The notes: generated by a model not told the origin, from the sequence alone. A DNA stretch of 16,397 nucleotides from RGIG426 sp045640165 (GCA_045640165.1 JAZUEK010000062.1:1-16397), one strand, 5' to 3'. Shown: positions 1-7,096, numbered from the stretch's first letter. A program made the numbers and translations.

Positions 1-246
1 GGCGCAGATGAACGTACGGTCTTCGACGCGCGCGACGTCGTTCGGTTTGGTGCGGTGCAGATAACAGCCGGGGAGTTTCTCCTCGTTCAGTTTGAGCATT
101 TCGCCGGTCTCGCAAGCGATGGCACGCAGTTTGTCGAGTTGCTCCTCAGAACCGTCGATCCATTCGATCGCATCCGGGTTGAGCAGTTCGACTTTCTCGT
201 CCAACCAAGCCAGAACCGACTTGTTGGTGGTAAAGTTGCTGGTCAT
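1..246 (-). CDS. pckG: Phosphoenolpyruvate carboxykinase (GTP), N-terminal part
   Basis: This is the first 82 codons of a gene that leaves the window at its left edge. GTP-type PEP carboxykinases interconvert oxaloacetate and phosphoenolpyruvate in the cytosol, using GTP/GDP; in anaerobes the enzyme often runs in the PEP-carboxylating direction. The visible part has the family's N-terminal signature: EWIDGSEEQLDKL near residues 33-45 and CYLHRTKPNDVARVEDRTFI near residues 61-80, which bind substrate in known structures. The ATG at 246 is preceded by AAAGGAG (255-261) with an 8-nt spacer, so the start is secure. The gene has its own promoter and is separated from tsaD upstream by a terminator. 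The catalytic P-loop and Mn ligands lie outside the window, so activity cannot be judged. Confidence 0.93.
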   Translation of the reverse strand, partial: MTSNFTTNKSVLAWLDEKVELLNPDAIEWIDGSEEQLDKLRAIACETGEMLKLNEEKLPGCYLHRTKPNDVARVEDRTFICA

Positions 247-268
247 ATCAAAAACTCCTTTCATAGAT

Positions 269-285
269 GCTTTTTATAAAAAAGC
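269..285 (-). promoter_or_regulatory. Palindrome in the pckG leader
   Basis: GCTTTTT (269-275), a 3-nt spacer and AAAAAGC (279-285) form a perfect inverted repeat between the predicted transcription start and the ribosome site. It could be an operator or a weak RNA stem. It is A/T-rich, so chance is possible. Confidence 0.3.
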
Positions 286-299
286 CTATTGATAAACAC

Positions 300-328
300 A
301 GTTTACCATACCTCGCGGAGAATTGCAA
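300..328 (-). promoter_or_regulatory. Promoter of pckG
   Basis: On the minus strand TTGCAA (323-328) is followed after exactly 17 nt by TAAACT (300-305). A TGG precedes the -10, giving an extended -10 element. The predicted transcript starts near 293 and leaves a leader of about 45 nt before the start codon. Confidence 0.7.
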
Positions 329-337
329 GCGCTTTTT
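324..337 (+). promoter_or_regulatory. cre-like / LacI-family operator overlapping the pckG -35
   Basis: TGCAAGCGCTTTTT contains the perfect palindrome AAGCGCTT (327-334) with the central CG step typical of LacI-family operators. It matches the CcpA cre consensus TGWAANCGNTNWCA at most positions. It overlaps and lies just upstream of the -35 box of pckG. Carbon-source control of a PEP carboxykinase gene would make biological sense, but the regulator is inferred. Confidence 0.4.
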
Positions 338-396
338 CTATAAATGGTGGTTAAAAAGCGTCGAGATTGGGCGAAAAACCGCCACATATTGTGTAA

Positions 397-412
397 GGGG
401 CAGGTTTTGGTT
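397..412 (-). repeat. Intergenic 16-nt repeat, copy 1
   Basis: Minus-strand sequence AACCAAAACCTGCCCC, lying between the tsaD terminator and the pckG promoter. It is identical over all 16 nt to copy 6 at 6153-6168, more than 5 kb away. On its 3' side on the minus strand GGC and GGTTTT could pair with its GCC and AAAACC. Confidence 0.7.
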
Positions 413-433
413 GAAAAATGCCGCGACGGCAGA

Positions 434-470
434 CAAAAAAGCCCGTCGTTTCAAGCGAAACGACGGGGCT
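434..470 (-). terminator. Intrinsic terminator after tsaD
   Basis: On the minus strand AGCCCCGTCGTTTC pairs with GAAACGACGGGCT around the loop GCTT, with one bulged base, and is followed by six Ts (435-440). It starts 10 nt after the tsaD stop and closes the long minus-strand block. An outer pairing of 436-445 with 473-482 is also possible. Confidence 0.88.
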
Positions 471-480
471 GTCGGGCTTT

Positions 481-1503
481 TTATACGGGGATTTCGGTAA
501 TCGGCAGGGAAGCGGTGGCGTTGAGCGTTTGGTCGGCGACGTGGCCGGCGAGAAATTCATAATATCCCTGCGCGCCGATCATCGCGGCGTTGTCGCCGCA
601 ATAACACAGCGGCGGAACGTAGAGCGTGCGTCCCGATTTATCGCACCGTGCCTGCATTTCGCGGCGGAGCGCTTTGTTGGCGGACACACCGCCTGCGAGC
701 ACAATCGTTTTTGCGCCGAGTTCGTCCGCAGCGGCAAGTGTGTTGTCGCACAGCAGTTCCACGACTTTCGCGCGGAACGAGGCGCACACGTCGTCCACGT
801 TGACCGTTTCGCCTTTTTGTTCGGCGTTATGTAAGAGGTTGAGCACCGCGGTTTTCATACCGGAGAAACTGAAATCGTAAGGGCTGCCGTCTACACGCGG
901 ACGGGGGAAGCGATAGGCGTCGGGATTGCCGTTTTCGGCGCGAGCGTCCAGCGCGATACCGCCCGGATAAGGCATTCCCATCGCGCGCGCGGCTTTGTCG
1001 AAGCATTCGCCTGCCGCGTCGTCACGGGTGCGGCCGATGACGGTGAAATCCGTATAGTCGTTGACGGTGACAATGTGGCTGTGGCCGCCGGACACAACAA
1101 GGCACAAAAACGGCGGCTCCAAATCGGGATGCGCCAAATAGTTGGCGGCGATGTGACCGCGTAAGTGATGCACCGGCACAAGAGGCAATCCCGTGGCGGC
1201 GGCGAGACCTTTGGCGAAGTTGACGCCGACGAGCAGTGCGCCGATAAGCCCCGGTGCGGCGGTGACGGCAATGGCGTCAATGTCCGCAAGGGTCAGCCCG
1301 GCCTGCGACAGCGCTTCGCGCGTGACGCCGGACACCGCTTCGGTGTGGCGACGGCTGGCGATTTCGGGCACAACACCGCCGTAGATGCGGTGTTCTTCCA
1401 CCTGGGATGCGACGATGTTCGATAGCACCTCGCGGCCGTCTTTGACCACGGCGGCGGCGGTTTCGTCGCAGGAAGATTCTATCGCCAATACGTTCACAAA
1501 CAC
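481..1503 (-). CDS. tsaD: tRNA N6-threonylcarbamoyladenosine transferase TsaD
   Basis: TsaD transfers the threonylcarbamoyl group from threonylcarbamoyl-AMP to A37 of ANN-decoding tRNAs, in a complex with TsaB and TsaE, in the cytosol. At 340 residues it has normal length. Visible motifs are SSCDET (10-15), the metal-binding HHLRGH (112-117), the ASKHA phosphate loop VVSGGHSH (136-143), the loop TIVLAGGVSANKALR (266-280) and D304 in YCGDNAAM, the third metal ligand. Two GTG starts are possible: 1503 overlaps the upstream fusion gene by 10 nt with AAGGA 6 nt away; 1497 gives a GTGA overlap and an N-terminus starting MNVLAIES, which fits the family length best. Neither tsaB nor tsaE is in this window, although tsaE-tsaB-rimI-tsaD is the usual Firmicutes order. 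Last gene of the block. Confidence 0.97.
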   Translation of the reverse strand: MFVNVLAIESSCDETAAAVVKDGREVLSNIVASQVEEHRIYGGVVPEIASRRHTEAVSGVTREALSQAGLTLADIDAIAVTAAPGLIGALLVGVNFAKGLAAATGLPLVPVHHLRGHIAANYLAHPDLEPPFLCLVVSGGHSHIVTVNDYTDFTVIGRTRDDAAGECFDKAARAMGMPYPGGIALDARAENGNPDAYRFPRPRVDGSPYDFSFSGMKTAVLNLLHNAEQKGETVNVDDVCASFRAKVVELLCDNTLAAADELGAKTIVLAGGVSANKALRREMQARCDKSGRTLYVPPLCYCGDNAAMIGAQGYYEFLAGHVADQTLNATASLPITEIPV

Positions 1504-2375
1504 TCACCGTCCTTATCTAAATAGTAGGAATAGAGCACCGCGTCTTCCGGCGGCGCCTCATAAAAGTGGGGGCGAAGCCCATCTTGCACAAAGCCGAATT
1601 TTTCATAAAGCGTGCGCGCCGGGACGTTGCTTTGGCGCGTTTCGAGCATAAGGCGTGTCACGCCGTTTTTTGCGGCGTAATCCGCTGCGGCGGAAAGCAA
1701 CCAAAAACCTACCCCCGAACGGCGGAATTTTTCCGAGACCGCCACCTGTGCGATGTCGCATTCGTCCAAAATATGATGCATACCGAGGAAGCCGAGCACC
1801 TCGCCCTGCTCGTTTTCCGCTACCAAAAAGACGGCGGTGTCGTTTTGCAGTTCAGACGAGAGGCCCGTTTCCGACCACGGTTGGGAAAAACACTCTTTTT
1901 CAAGCTCCGCCAACGGCGCAATGTGCGATGTGTTCATCCGTACGATGCGAAACGGGGGGAGAAGCGCCGGCAAAATCGCCTTGAGCGCGTCGCGCGTGTC
2001 GCGGTAGACGTCTGCTGAGCCGCCGTAGGGGTCGGGCACGCCGCCGCCGAGGACGAAAATCTTGTGGGGATCGACATCGGCGGCAATCAGCGAAAGACGG
2101 TGGTGTTCGGACATTACGGCGATGAGTTGCGCCTCGTCGCACAACTCGCGCGTTACCGGTTTCGAAAGATGGCGGCTCAAATCCATGCCCTCTTCCGCGA
2201 GCACTTTGATGGCGTTTTCCGAAGCAGGCGAGCCGCTTGCCGCCGCGAGCCCTGCGGACACAGCGACGATGGGAAGACCCCGTTCTGCTGCCATTTTGCG
2301 GAATAACGCCGCCGCCATCGGACTGCGGCAGGTGTTGCCGGTGCACACGAACAAAAAGCGGTTGTAAAACGCCAT
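1494..2375 (-). CDS. Fused YwlE-type low-Mr phosphatase and RimI-like N-acetyltransferase
   Basis: One uninterrupted 293-residue frame joins two proteins that are normally separate. Residues 1 to about 140 are a low-molecular-weight phosphatase with P-loop CTGNTCRS (C11 to S18) and general-acid loop DPYGGS (D115). Thr at P-loop position 5 (T15) and the DPYGGS-DVYRDTRDAL stretch match B. subtilis YwlE, a protein-arginine phosphatase, rather than tyrosine phosphatases. Residues about 143-293 are a GNAT acetyltransferase resembling RimI (N-terminal acetylation of ribosomal protein bS18 in E. coli), with acetyl-CoA loop RRSGVG (218-223) and the C-terminal ARTLYEKFGF segment. ATG 2375 follows AGGAGG closely; longer in-frame starts upstream lack such a site. 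It overlaps tsaD, its usual partner. Whether both domains are active, or are cleaved apart, is unknown. Confidence 0.9.
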   Translation of the reverse strand: MAFYNRFLFVCTGNTCRSPMAAALFRKMAAERGLPIVAVSAGLAAASGSPASENAIKVLAEEGMDLSRHLSKPVTRELCDEAQLIAVMSEHHRLSLIAADVDPHKIFVLGGGVPDPYGGSADVYRDTRDALKAILPALLPPFRIVRMNTSHIAPLAELEKECFSQPWSETGLSSELQNDTAVFLVAENEQGEVLGFLGMHHILDECDIAQVAVSEKFRRSGVGFWLLSAAADYAAKNGVTRLMLETRQSNVPARTLYEKFGFVQDGLRPHFYEAPPEDAVLYSYYLDKDGECL

Positions 2376-2408
2376 AGCGGCCCCTCCTTTCGCTTGAAAA
2401 TCAACAAA

Positions 2409-2424
2409 AACCAAAAACTACCCC
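2409..2424 (+). repeat. Intergenic 16-nt repeat, copy 2
   Basis: AACCAAAAACTACCCC on the plus strand, directly abutting the stop codon of the DEAD-box gene (2425-2427). With copy 3 it brackets that gene in inverted orientation. Confidence 0.65.
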
Positions 2425-3603
2425 TTATTCCGCGTCTTCCTCGGTGGGAACGGGAACGAAATTGCCGTCCGGACCGAGCATCACGTCGGTGATATCCGAG
2501 TGGGTACGTTTGCGCACGTCGCGCATACGGAATTCGTCGCCCAGCGCCCAGAACGTCACCGAAATGCCGTGGCGTTTGGCGCGTCCGGTGCGGCCGATGC
2601 GGTGGAGATAGTATTCGTTTTCGTCGGGAATGTCATAGTTAAACACGGCTTCCACGTCGTCCACGTCGATACCGCGTGCCGCCACGTCGGTGGCGACAAG
2701 AATTTCGAATTTACCTTTGCGGTAGCCGGCCATCACTTGGTTGCGCTGGCCTTGGGAGATGTCGCCGTGCAGGCAGTCGGCGGATTTGCCTTGCCGTTTC
2801 AGCTGAGAACATACCTGCCGGACGGTGGATTTGCGGTTACAGAACACCATTACGCGGTGAAGGTCGAGCGCGTCGATGATTTTTAACATATCCGAAAGTC
2901 GCTGACTGCCGGCGGAGCGGAGCGCATATTGTCGGATATCCGGGCGGTTGTCGCCTTTGGATTCCACCTCGATTTGCACCGCGTTCCGCTGATATTCCCA
3001 CGCGACGTCTTCCACGTCACGGGAGATGGTCGCGGAGAACATGACCACCTGCGTGTCGGCAGGGGTGGCGTGCAGAATTTTGCGCACGTCGCGGATAAAG
3101 CCCATTTTGAGCATCTCGTCCGCTTCGTCGAGCACGACGGTGTATACGTTGCCGAGCCACACCACGCGGCGACCCATTAAATCGAGCAGACGGCCGGGGG
3201 TGGCGACCACGATTTGCGGCTTTTTCTTCAGCGCATTGATTTGGGTGTTCATGCTCTGTCCGCCGTAGACGGGAACGATGTGAACGCCCGGGCGAAACGC
3301 CGCCAAGTTCCGCAAATCGTCGGTGATTTGCAGGCACAGTTCACGGGTGGGGCACACCACCACCGCTTGCACGTCGGTGCAGTCGAGGTCGAGACACTCG
3401 AGAATCGGGATGCCGAACGCGCAGGTCTTGCCGGTGCCGGTCGGGGCTTTGGCAATGACGTCGTAGCCGTCCCGTACCGCCGGAATGGCTTTCATCTGGA
3501 TGGGAGTGGGGGTGGTAAAGCCCATTTTTTCAAGGGCTCGGGTCGTTTCCGGCTGTAATTCGAGGCCGTCAAACGACAAAATTTCGGGTTGTTCGTTGCT
3601 CAC
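2425..3603 (-). CDS. DEAD-box ATP-dependent RNA helicase, short form
   Basis: This 392-residue cytosolic protein is a near-minimal DEAD-box core that remodels RNA or RNP using ATP. Motifs occur in order: Q motif GFTTPTPIQ (28-36), Walker A APTGTGKT (53-60), PTREL (85-89), TPGR (135-138), DEAD (159-162), SAT (190-192), the ATDVAARGIDV motif V (304-314) and HRIGRTGR (334-341). It ends about 50 residues after motif VI, so it lacks the long basic or DbpA-type RNA-binding tails of CshA, DeaD and DbpA; the substrate cannot be told. I place the start at GTG 3603 because GGAGG lies 8 nt upstream; an in-frame GTG at 3660 would add 19 residues but has no such site. Spacing is 80 nt from mutS2 and 49 nt to the fusion gene, so co-transcription is likely. 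A rhlE/cshA-like paralogue is the best family guess. Confidence 0.93.
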   Translation of the reverse strand: MSNEQPEILSFDGLELQPETTRALEKMGFTTPTPIQMKAIPAVRDGYDVIAKAPTGTGKTCAFGIPILECLDLDCTDVQAVVVCPTRELCLQITDDLRNLAAFRPGVHIVPVYGGQSMNTQINALKKKPQIVVATPGRLLDLMGRRVVWLGNVYTVVLDEADEMLKMGFIRDVRKILHATPADTQVVMFSATISRDVEDVAWEYQRNAVQIEVESKGDNRPDIRQYALRSAGSQRLSDMLKIIDALDLHRVMVFCNRKSTVRQVCSQLKRQGKSADCLHGDISQGQRNQVMAGYRKGKFEILVATDVAARGIDVDDVEAVFNYDIPDENEYYLHRIGRTGRAKRHGISVTFWALGDEFRMRDVRKRTHSDITDVMLGPDGNFVPVPTEEDAE

Positions 3604-3639
3604 AAAAAGGTCCTCCGTATGTTCTTTCCGCGAAAAAGC

Positions 3640-3655
3640 GGGGTAGTTTATGGTT
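3640..3655 (-). repeat. Intergenic 16-nt repeat, copy 3
   Basis: Minus-strand AACCATAAACTACCCC, one base off the AACCAAAA box, in the mutS2 to DEAD-box gap. It is a direct repeat of copy 4, which lies 14 nt away. Confidence 0.6.
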
Positions 3656-3669
3656 ACCACAAAAACGTG

Positions 3670-3685
3670 GGGGTATGTTTTGGTT
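3670..3685 (-). repeat. Intergenic 16-nt repeat, copy 4
   Basis: Minus-strand AACCAAAACATACCCC. Its first bases form part of the mutS2 stop codon (TAA, 3684-3686). Between copies 4 and 3 the minus strand has a small stem, CCAC and GTGG around GTTTTT. Confidence 0.65.
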
Positions 3686-6095
3686 ATTTCAGTTCCACAA
3701 TCGTTACGCCGTCTTCGCCCTCGCCGTATTTTCCGAGGCGATAGGACTTGACCGACGGGTGAGAGCGCAGATGTTGCTGTACCGCGGCGCGAAGCACGCC
3801 GGTGCCCTTGCCGTGAATGAGGGTGACGGCGGTGATGTTTGCGAGCACGGCGCGGTCAAGGAACAAATCGACGGCAGGAATGGCTTCATCCGCCGCCATG
3901 CCGCGCAAATCGAGTTCCAAACCCGTGCCGCGCGACCGCCCGATTTCCGACGGGGTATCGCTTGTGACTGCCGGACGGGTGGCGCGGAATTTTTTCGTGG
4001 CTTTTTCGGTTTGTTTTTTGGCGCTTGCCGCCTCACACAGCCGCAAATTCGAAAGCGGCACACGGGTGCGCACCACGCCGGCTTGCACTTCCACAAGCCC
4101 GTCTTTATTCGGCAGGGATAAGACGGTGCCCTCGCGGCCGAGGTCGGCGAGGGTGACGGCGTCGCCCACTTTCAGCGGACGGGGCAGGACGTACAGTTCC
4201 GTTGCGGCAGGGGCGTCCACCGGGTCGAGCGCATCTTCCATTTTGGACAACTGTCGCCGCAATTTTGTTTTGGCGGCAGAGGCGCGATCGCCGAAATCGG
4301 CGGCGTTTTTCTGCTTTTTCAGCCGGTCTAATTCCTCAATTAGGCGTTCGGAATCGAGCCGCGCCCGTTCCACGATTTTTTTCGCTTCGGCGCGCGCGTC
4401 ATCGAGCGCTTTGCGGCGTTCGTTTTCCATTTGTTCGGCGCGCGCTTTTGCGGCCGCCGCATCCCGTTCGGCTGAGGTACGGGACTGTTTGGCGTCCGCG
4501 AGTTCTTGTTCGAGCGCGTGGCGTTGTTCGTCGAGGCGCACCACGACGTCTTCCATCTTGCGGTCGTCGCCCGAGACGAGGGCTTTTGCGCGCTCCACCA
4601 CGTCTGCTGTCATACCGAGCCGTTCGGAGATGGCAAACGCATTCGACCGCCCGGGCACGCCGACCAACAGGCGATAGGTGGGGCGCAGGGTGGCGACGTC
4701 GAATTCACAACTGCCGTTTTCCACGCCGCTTTCGTGCACCGCGTAGGCTTTGAGTTCCGCATAGTGGGTGGTGGCGACGATTTTGGCGCCTTGCTCGCGC
4801 AGGCGTTCGAGAATCGCCACCGCGAGGGCCGCGCCCTCAACGGGATCGGTGCCGGCGCCGAGTTCATCTACCAAAACGAGGCTTTGGTGGTCGGCAACGG
4901 AGAGGATGTCGATGAGGTTTTTCATATGGGCCGAGAACGTGGACAGCGACTGTTCAATCGACTGTTCGTCGCCGATATCCACGAGAATATGCGAAAAAAT
5001 CGACACAGAACTGCCGTCGTCCACCGGGGGAAGCAGGCCGCACAAGGTCATCAGAGACAAAAGGCCGATGGTCTTGAGCGTCACGGTTTTGCCGCCCGTG
5101 TTCGGGCCGGTGATGACGAGCGTATCAAAATTGCCGCCGAGTTCCACGTCGATGGGAACGACGGATTTCGGGTCAATAAGAGGATGGCGCGCGTGGCGGA
5201 GTTTCACAAAACCGTCTTGCCGCAGTTCGGGGCGCGAGGCTTTCATCTTGTCCGCGAGTCGCGCTTTGGCAAAAATCAAATCCAGCGCAACAACTTGCTC
5301 GTAGCCGGCGCACAGCGAGCCGCAAAATGCACCGACTTCCGCCGACAGCGCGGCGATAATGCGCTCGATTTCCGCTTCCTCTTTTGAGGCAAGCAGGCGC
5401 AATTCGTTGTTGGCTTCCACCACGGCCATCGGTTCAACGAAGATGGTGGCGCCCGACGAGGATGCGCCGTGCACAAGGCCGGCGACTTCCGCGCGGCACT
5501 CCGCCTTAACGGGGACGACAAACCGTCCCTCGCGCAGGGTGACGATGGGGTCTTGCAACGCTTTTTGATACGACGGCGAGCGGATGAGTTTGTCGAGGCT
5601 TTCGCGCACGCGAGAAGATGCCGAGCGGATTTTTCGGCGGATGTTGGCGAGCTCAGGGCTGGCGCTGTCTGCCACCGTGTCGTCCGAAAGGATGGCGTGG
5701 GCGAGTTTTTCCTCTAAGAATTTGTTGGGCAAAATGCCGTCTAACACGCGGTCAAGCGCGGTTTCGCCCTCTAAATGCGTGCGCCATTCGGCGATGCCGC
5801 GGAACACGCGAAGCAGTTCCGCCACGTCCAGCAGTTCCCGAAGCGACAGCGGCGCACCGGTCTCGGCGCGTTTGGCGGCGGCACGGATGTTTTTGATAGA
5901 CCCGAACGACGGCGCGCCGAAGCGCAACAAAAGCGACTGCGCGTCGGTGGTTTCGTTTAGGCGGCGCGCAACCTCAAATTCGTCCGTAGACGGGGAGAGG
6001 GCGCGCGCTTGTGCCGCCGCGTCTTCCGAAGCGGCTTCGGCGGCCAGCAAATCCAGCACTTTCGGCAGTTCTAACGCGATTTCATACCGTGTCAC
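3684..6095 (-). CDS. mutS2: MutS2 / RqcU ATPase with Smr domain
   Basis: MutS2 is a dimeric ABC-type ATPase. In B. subtilis it (RqcU) binds collided ribosomes and helps split them; in other species it suppresses recombination. The 803-residue length is normal. Order of parts: N-terminal core and clamp helices (about 1-300, including DPIVTLREGRFVVPVK near 182-197), Walker A GPNTGGKT (330-337), Walker B LVLVDELGAGTDP (406-418), a long charged coiled coil (about 515-600), a KOW-like segment (641-685) and a C-terminal Smr domain with LDLRG (728-732) and HGKGTG (761-766), the residues linked to nuclease activity. The GTG start at 6095 sits 7 nt after AAGGAGG. It lies 53 nt downstream of recO and 80 nt upstream of the helicase gene. 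Given the ribosome-related neighbours, a translational quality-control role seems more likely than mismatch repair. Confidence 0.96.
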   Translation of the reverse strand: MTRYEIALELPKVLDLLAAEAASEDAAAQARALSPSTDEFEVARRLNETTDAQSLLLRFGAPSFGSIKNIRAAAKRAETGAPLSLRELLDVAELLRVFRGIAEWRTHLEGETALDRVLDGILPNKFLEEKLAHAILSDDTVADSASPELANIRRKIRSASSRVRESLDKLIRSPSYQKALQDPIVTLREGRFVVPVKAECRAEVAGLVHGASSSGATIFVEPMAVVEANNELRLLASKEEAEIERIIAALSAEVGAFCGSLCAGYEQVVALDLIFAKARLADKMKASRPELRQDGFVKLRHARHPLIDPKSVVPIDVELGGNFDTLVITGPNTGGKTVTLKTIGLLSLMTLCGLLPPVDDGSSVSIFSHILVDIGDEQSIEQSLSTFSAHMKNLIDILSVADHQSLVLVDELGAGTDPVEGAALAVAILERLREQGAKIVATTHYAELKAYAVHESGVENGSCEFDVATLRPTYRLLVGVPGRSNAFAISERLGMTADVVERAKALVSGDDRKMEDVVVRLDEQRHALEQELADAKQSRTSAERDAAAAKARAEQMENERRKALDDARAEAKKIVERARLDSERLIEELDRLKKQKNAADFGDRASAAKTKLRRQLSKMEDALDPVDAPAATELYVLPRPLKVGDAVTLADLGREGTVLSLPNKDGLVEVQAGVVRTRVPLSNLRLCEAASAKKQTEKATKKFRATRPAVTSDTPSEIGRSRGTGLELDLRGMAADEAIPAVDLFLDRAVLANITAVTLIHGKGTGVLRAAVQQHLRSHPSVKSYRLGKYGEGEDGVTIVELK

Positions 6096-6124
6096 GACGA
6101 CACCTCCTTACAAAATATACTGCA

Positions 6125-6140
6125 AACCAAAAGTTACCCC
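6125..6140 (+). repeat. Intergenic 16-nt repeat, copy 5
   Basis: AACCAAAAGTTACCCC on the plus strand between recO and mutS2. It forms an inverted pair with copy 6. Confidence 0.65.
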
Positions 6141-6148
6141 CGAATATA

Positions 6149-6904
6149 TCACGGGGCAGGTTTTGGTTCGATATCACAAAGTTGATGATAAAAGTCAAGT
6201 GTGTTGAATCCGCGGTTTAAGCGATACAGCAAAAACCGTTCGCACACCTCGGAAAGGGCGGCGAGTTCCGTCGCCGGAACGGAAAAAGAAAACGCTTTTT
6301 CCAAAGGAGCCGCCGCCATATAGCGCAAAGCGGCCAGTGCGGTCGGCGACAGGGGATAACAATCGAATCCCACGCCGCAATCGCGGCAAATCAGCGTGCC
6401 GTCCCGAAGCGACAGCGACAACTCTTCGTTTTTGCCGCAGCGGCGGCAGGCGGATATATCCGGCATATAGCCGGCGGCGGCAAGCAACCGCCACTCCACC
6501 ACGGCTTTGATAAGTACCGGGTCTTTTTTGCCCTCGGCGAGAAGATGTAACGCGTTGAGCATCAATCGCAGCGTGTCCTCGGCAGGCTCGTCCCACGGGG
6601 CAAGCACGCCGCACAGTTCACAAAAATATTGGGCGAGCGTGACGGCGGCCACGTCGCTTTTTAAGTCGAAAAATACGCGTAGAGGCTCCGCTTCGGATAC
6701 CGCGAAGCCACTTTTCGTTTCGGTGAGGGTTAGTCGGGAATAGGTGAGAAGCGAGGTGGCGGCGCCTTTGCGGCTTTTGATGGATTTCGCACCGCGTGCC
6801 GCCGCACGCATCAGCCCGCGTTCTCGTGTGAGGGCGGTGACGAAGCGATCCGACTCGCCCACCTTATTTTCGCGCACAATCAGTGCATCGGTTTTGAGGG
6901 TCAC
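6149..6904 (-). CDS. recO: DNA repair protein RecO
   Basis: RecO helps load RecA onto SSB-coated single-stranded DNA, together with RecR (and RecF), and anneals complementary strands. From GTG 6904 the protein has 251 residues, normal for the family, and begins MTLKTDALIVREN, matching the typical RecO N-terminus (OB fold, about 1-80, with ESDRFVTALTRERG at 17-30). A zinc finger is visible as CRRC (153-156) and CRDC (173-176). Helical C-terminal region follows. AGAAGG lies 8 nt before GTG 6904; a GTG at 6913 in the same frame would sit directly on that site and is less likely. The start overlaps the yqzL-like gene by 41 nt, indicating coupled translation. The last six residues are encoded by an intergenic repeat copy (6153-6168), so the original C-terminus may have been replaced. 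Confidence 0.95.
   Translation of the reverse strand: MTLKTDALIVRENKVGESDRFVTALTRERGLMRAAARGAKSIKSRKGAATSLLTYSRLTLTETKSGFAVSEAEPLRVFFDLKSDVAAVTLAQYFCELCGVLAPWDEPAEDTLRLMLNALHLLAEGKKDPVLIKAVVEWRLLAAAGYMPDISACRRCGKNEELSLSLRDGTLICRDCGVGFDCYPLSPTALAALRYMAAAPLEKAFSFSVPATELAALSEVCERFLLYRLNRGFNTLDFYHQLCDIEPKPAP
6153..6168 (-). repeat. Intergenic 16-nt repeat, copy 6, inside the recO 3' end
   Basis: Minus-strand AACCAAAACCTGCCCC, identical to copy 1. It encodes most of the last residues of RecO (EPKPAP), and the recO stop codon (6149-6151) lies in the loop between copies 6 and 5. Confidence 0.7.
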
Positions 6905-7025
6905 GTCCGCCACCTTCTTTCGGGCGTTCCGGGGTGACGGCGCAAACCGCCTGCCGATAACGCAAATAATCGTCGATTTTCCCCGTTTTTTCGAACGTTT
7001 TCCACAACGACTCGTTTTCCACCAT
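6864..7025 (-). CDS. yqzL: YqzL-like small protein
   Basis: A 53-residue protein starting MVENESLWKTFEKTGKID. The LWKTFEKTGKIDDYLRYRQA stretch (7-26) matches the pattern W-x-x-F-x-x-T-G-x-I-D-x-Y-L-x-Y of the YqzL family, small Firmicutes proteins of unknown function usually encoded between era and recO, exactly the position here. The ATG at 7025 has AAAGGGG 6-7 nt upstream. The gene overlaps recO by 41 nt in another frame, so the C-terminal half (from about residue 38, glycine-, arginine- and cysteine-containing) is constrained by the recO start and may have little function of its own. Two cysteines (47, 50) form a CxxC near the C-terminus, which could be chance. No signal peptide or membrane segment. 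Confidence 0.78.
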   Translation of the reverse strand: MVENESLWKTFEKTGKIDDYLRYRQAVCAVTPERPKEGGGRDPQNRCTDCARK

Positions 7026-7096
7026 GCAAAACCCCTTTCGGGATTACTTTGCGCGAAACGGCGAGCGGTTATGCGTGCGAAAAAGGGGAGAGTTTG

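Noticed and set aside
4506..5387. Plus-strand open frame of 293 codons inside mutS2
   Set aside because: Antisense to well-conserved MutS2 motifs; no ribosome site and shadow-type composition.
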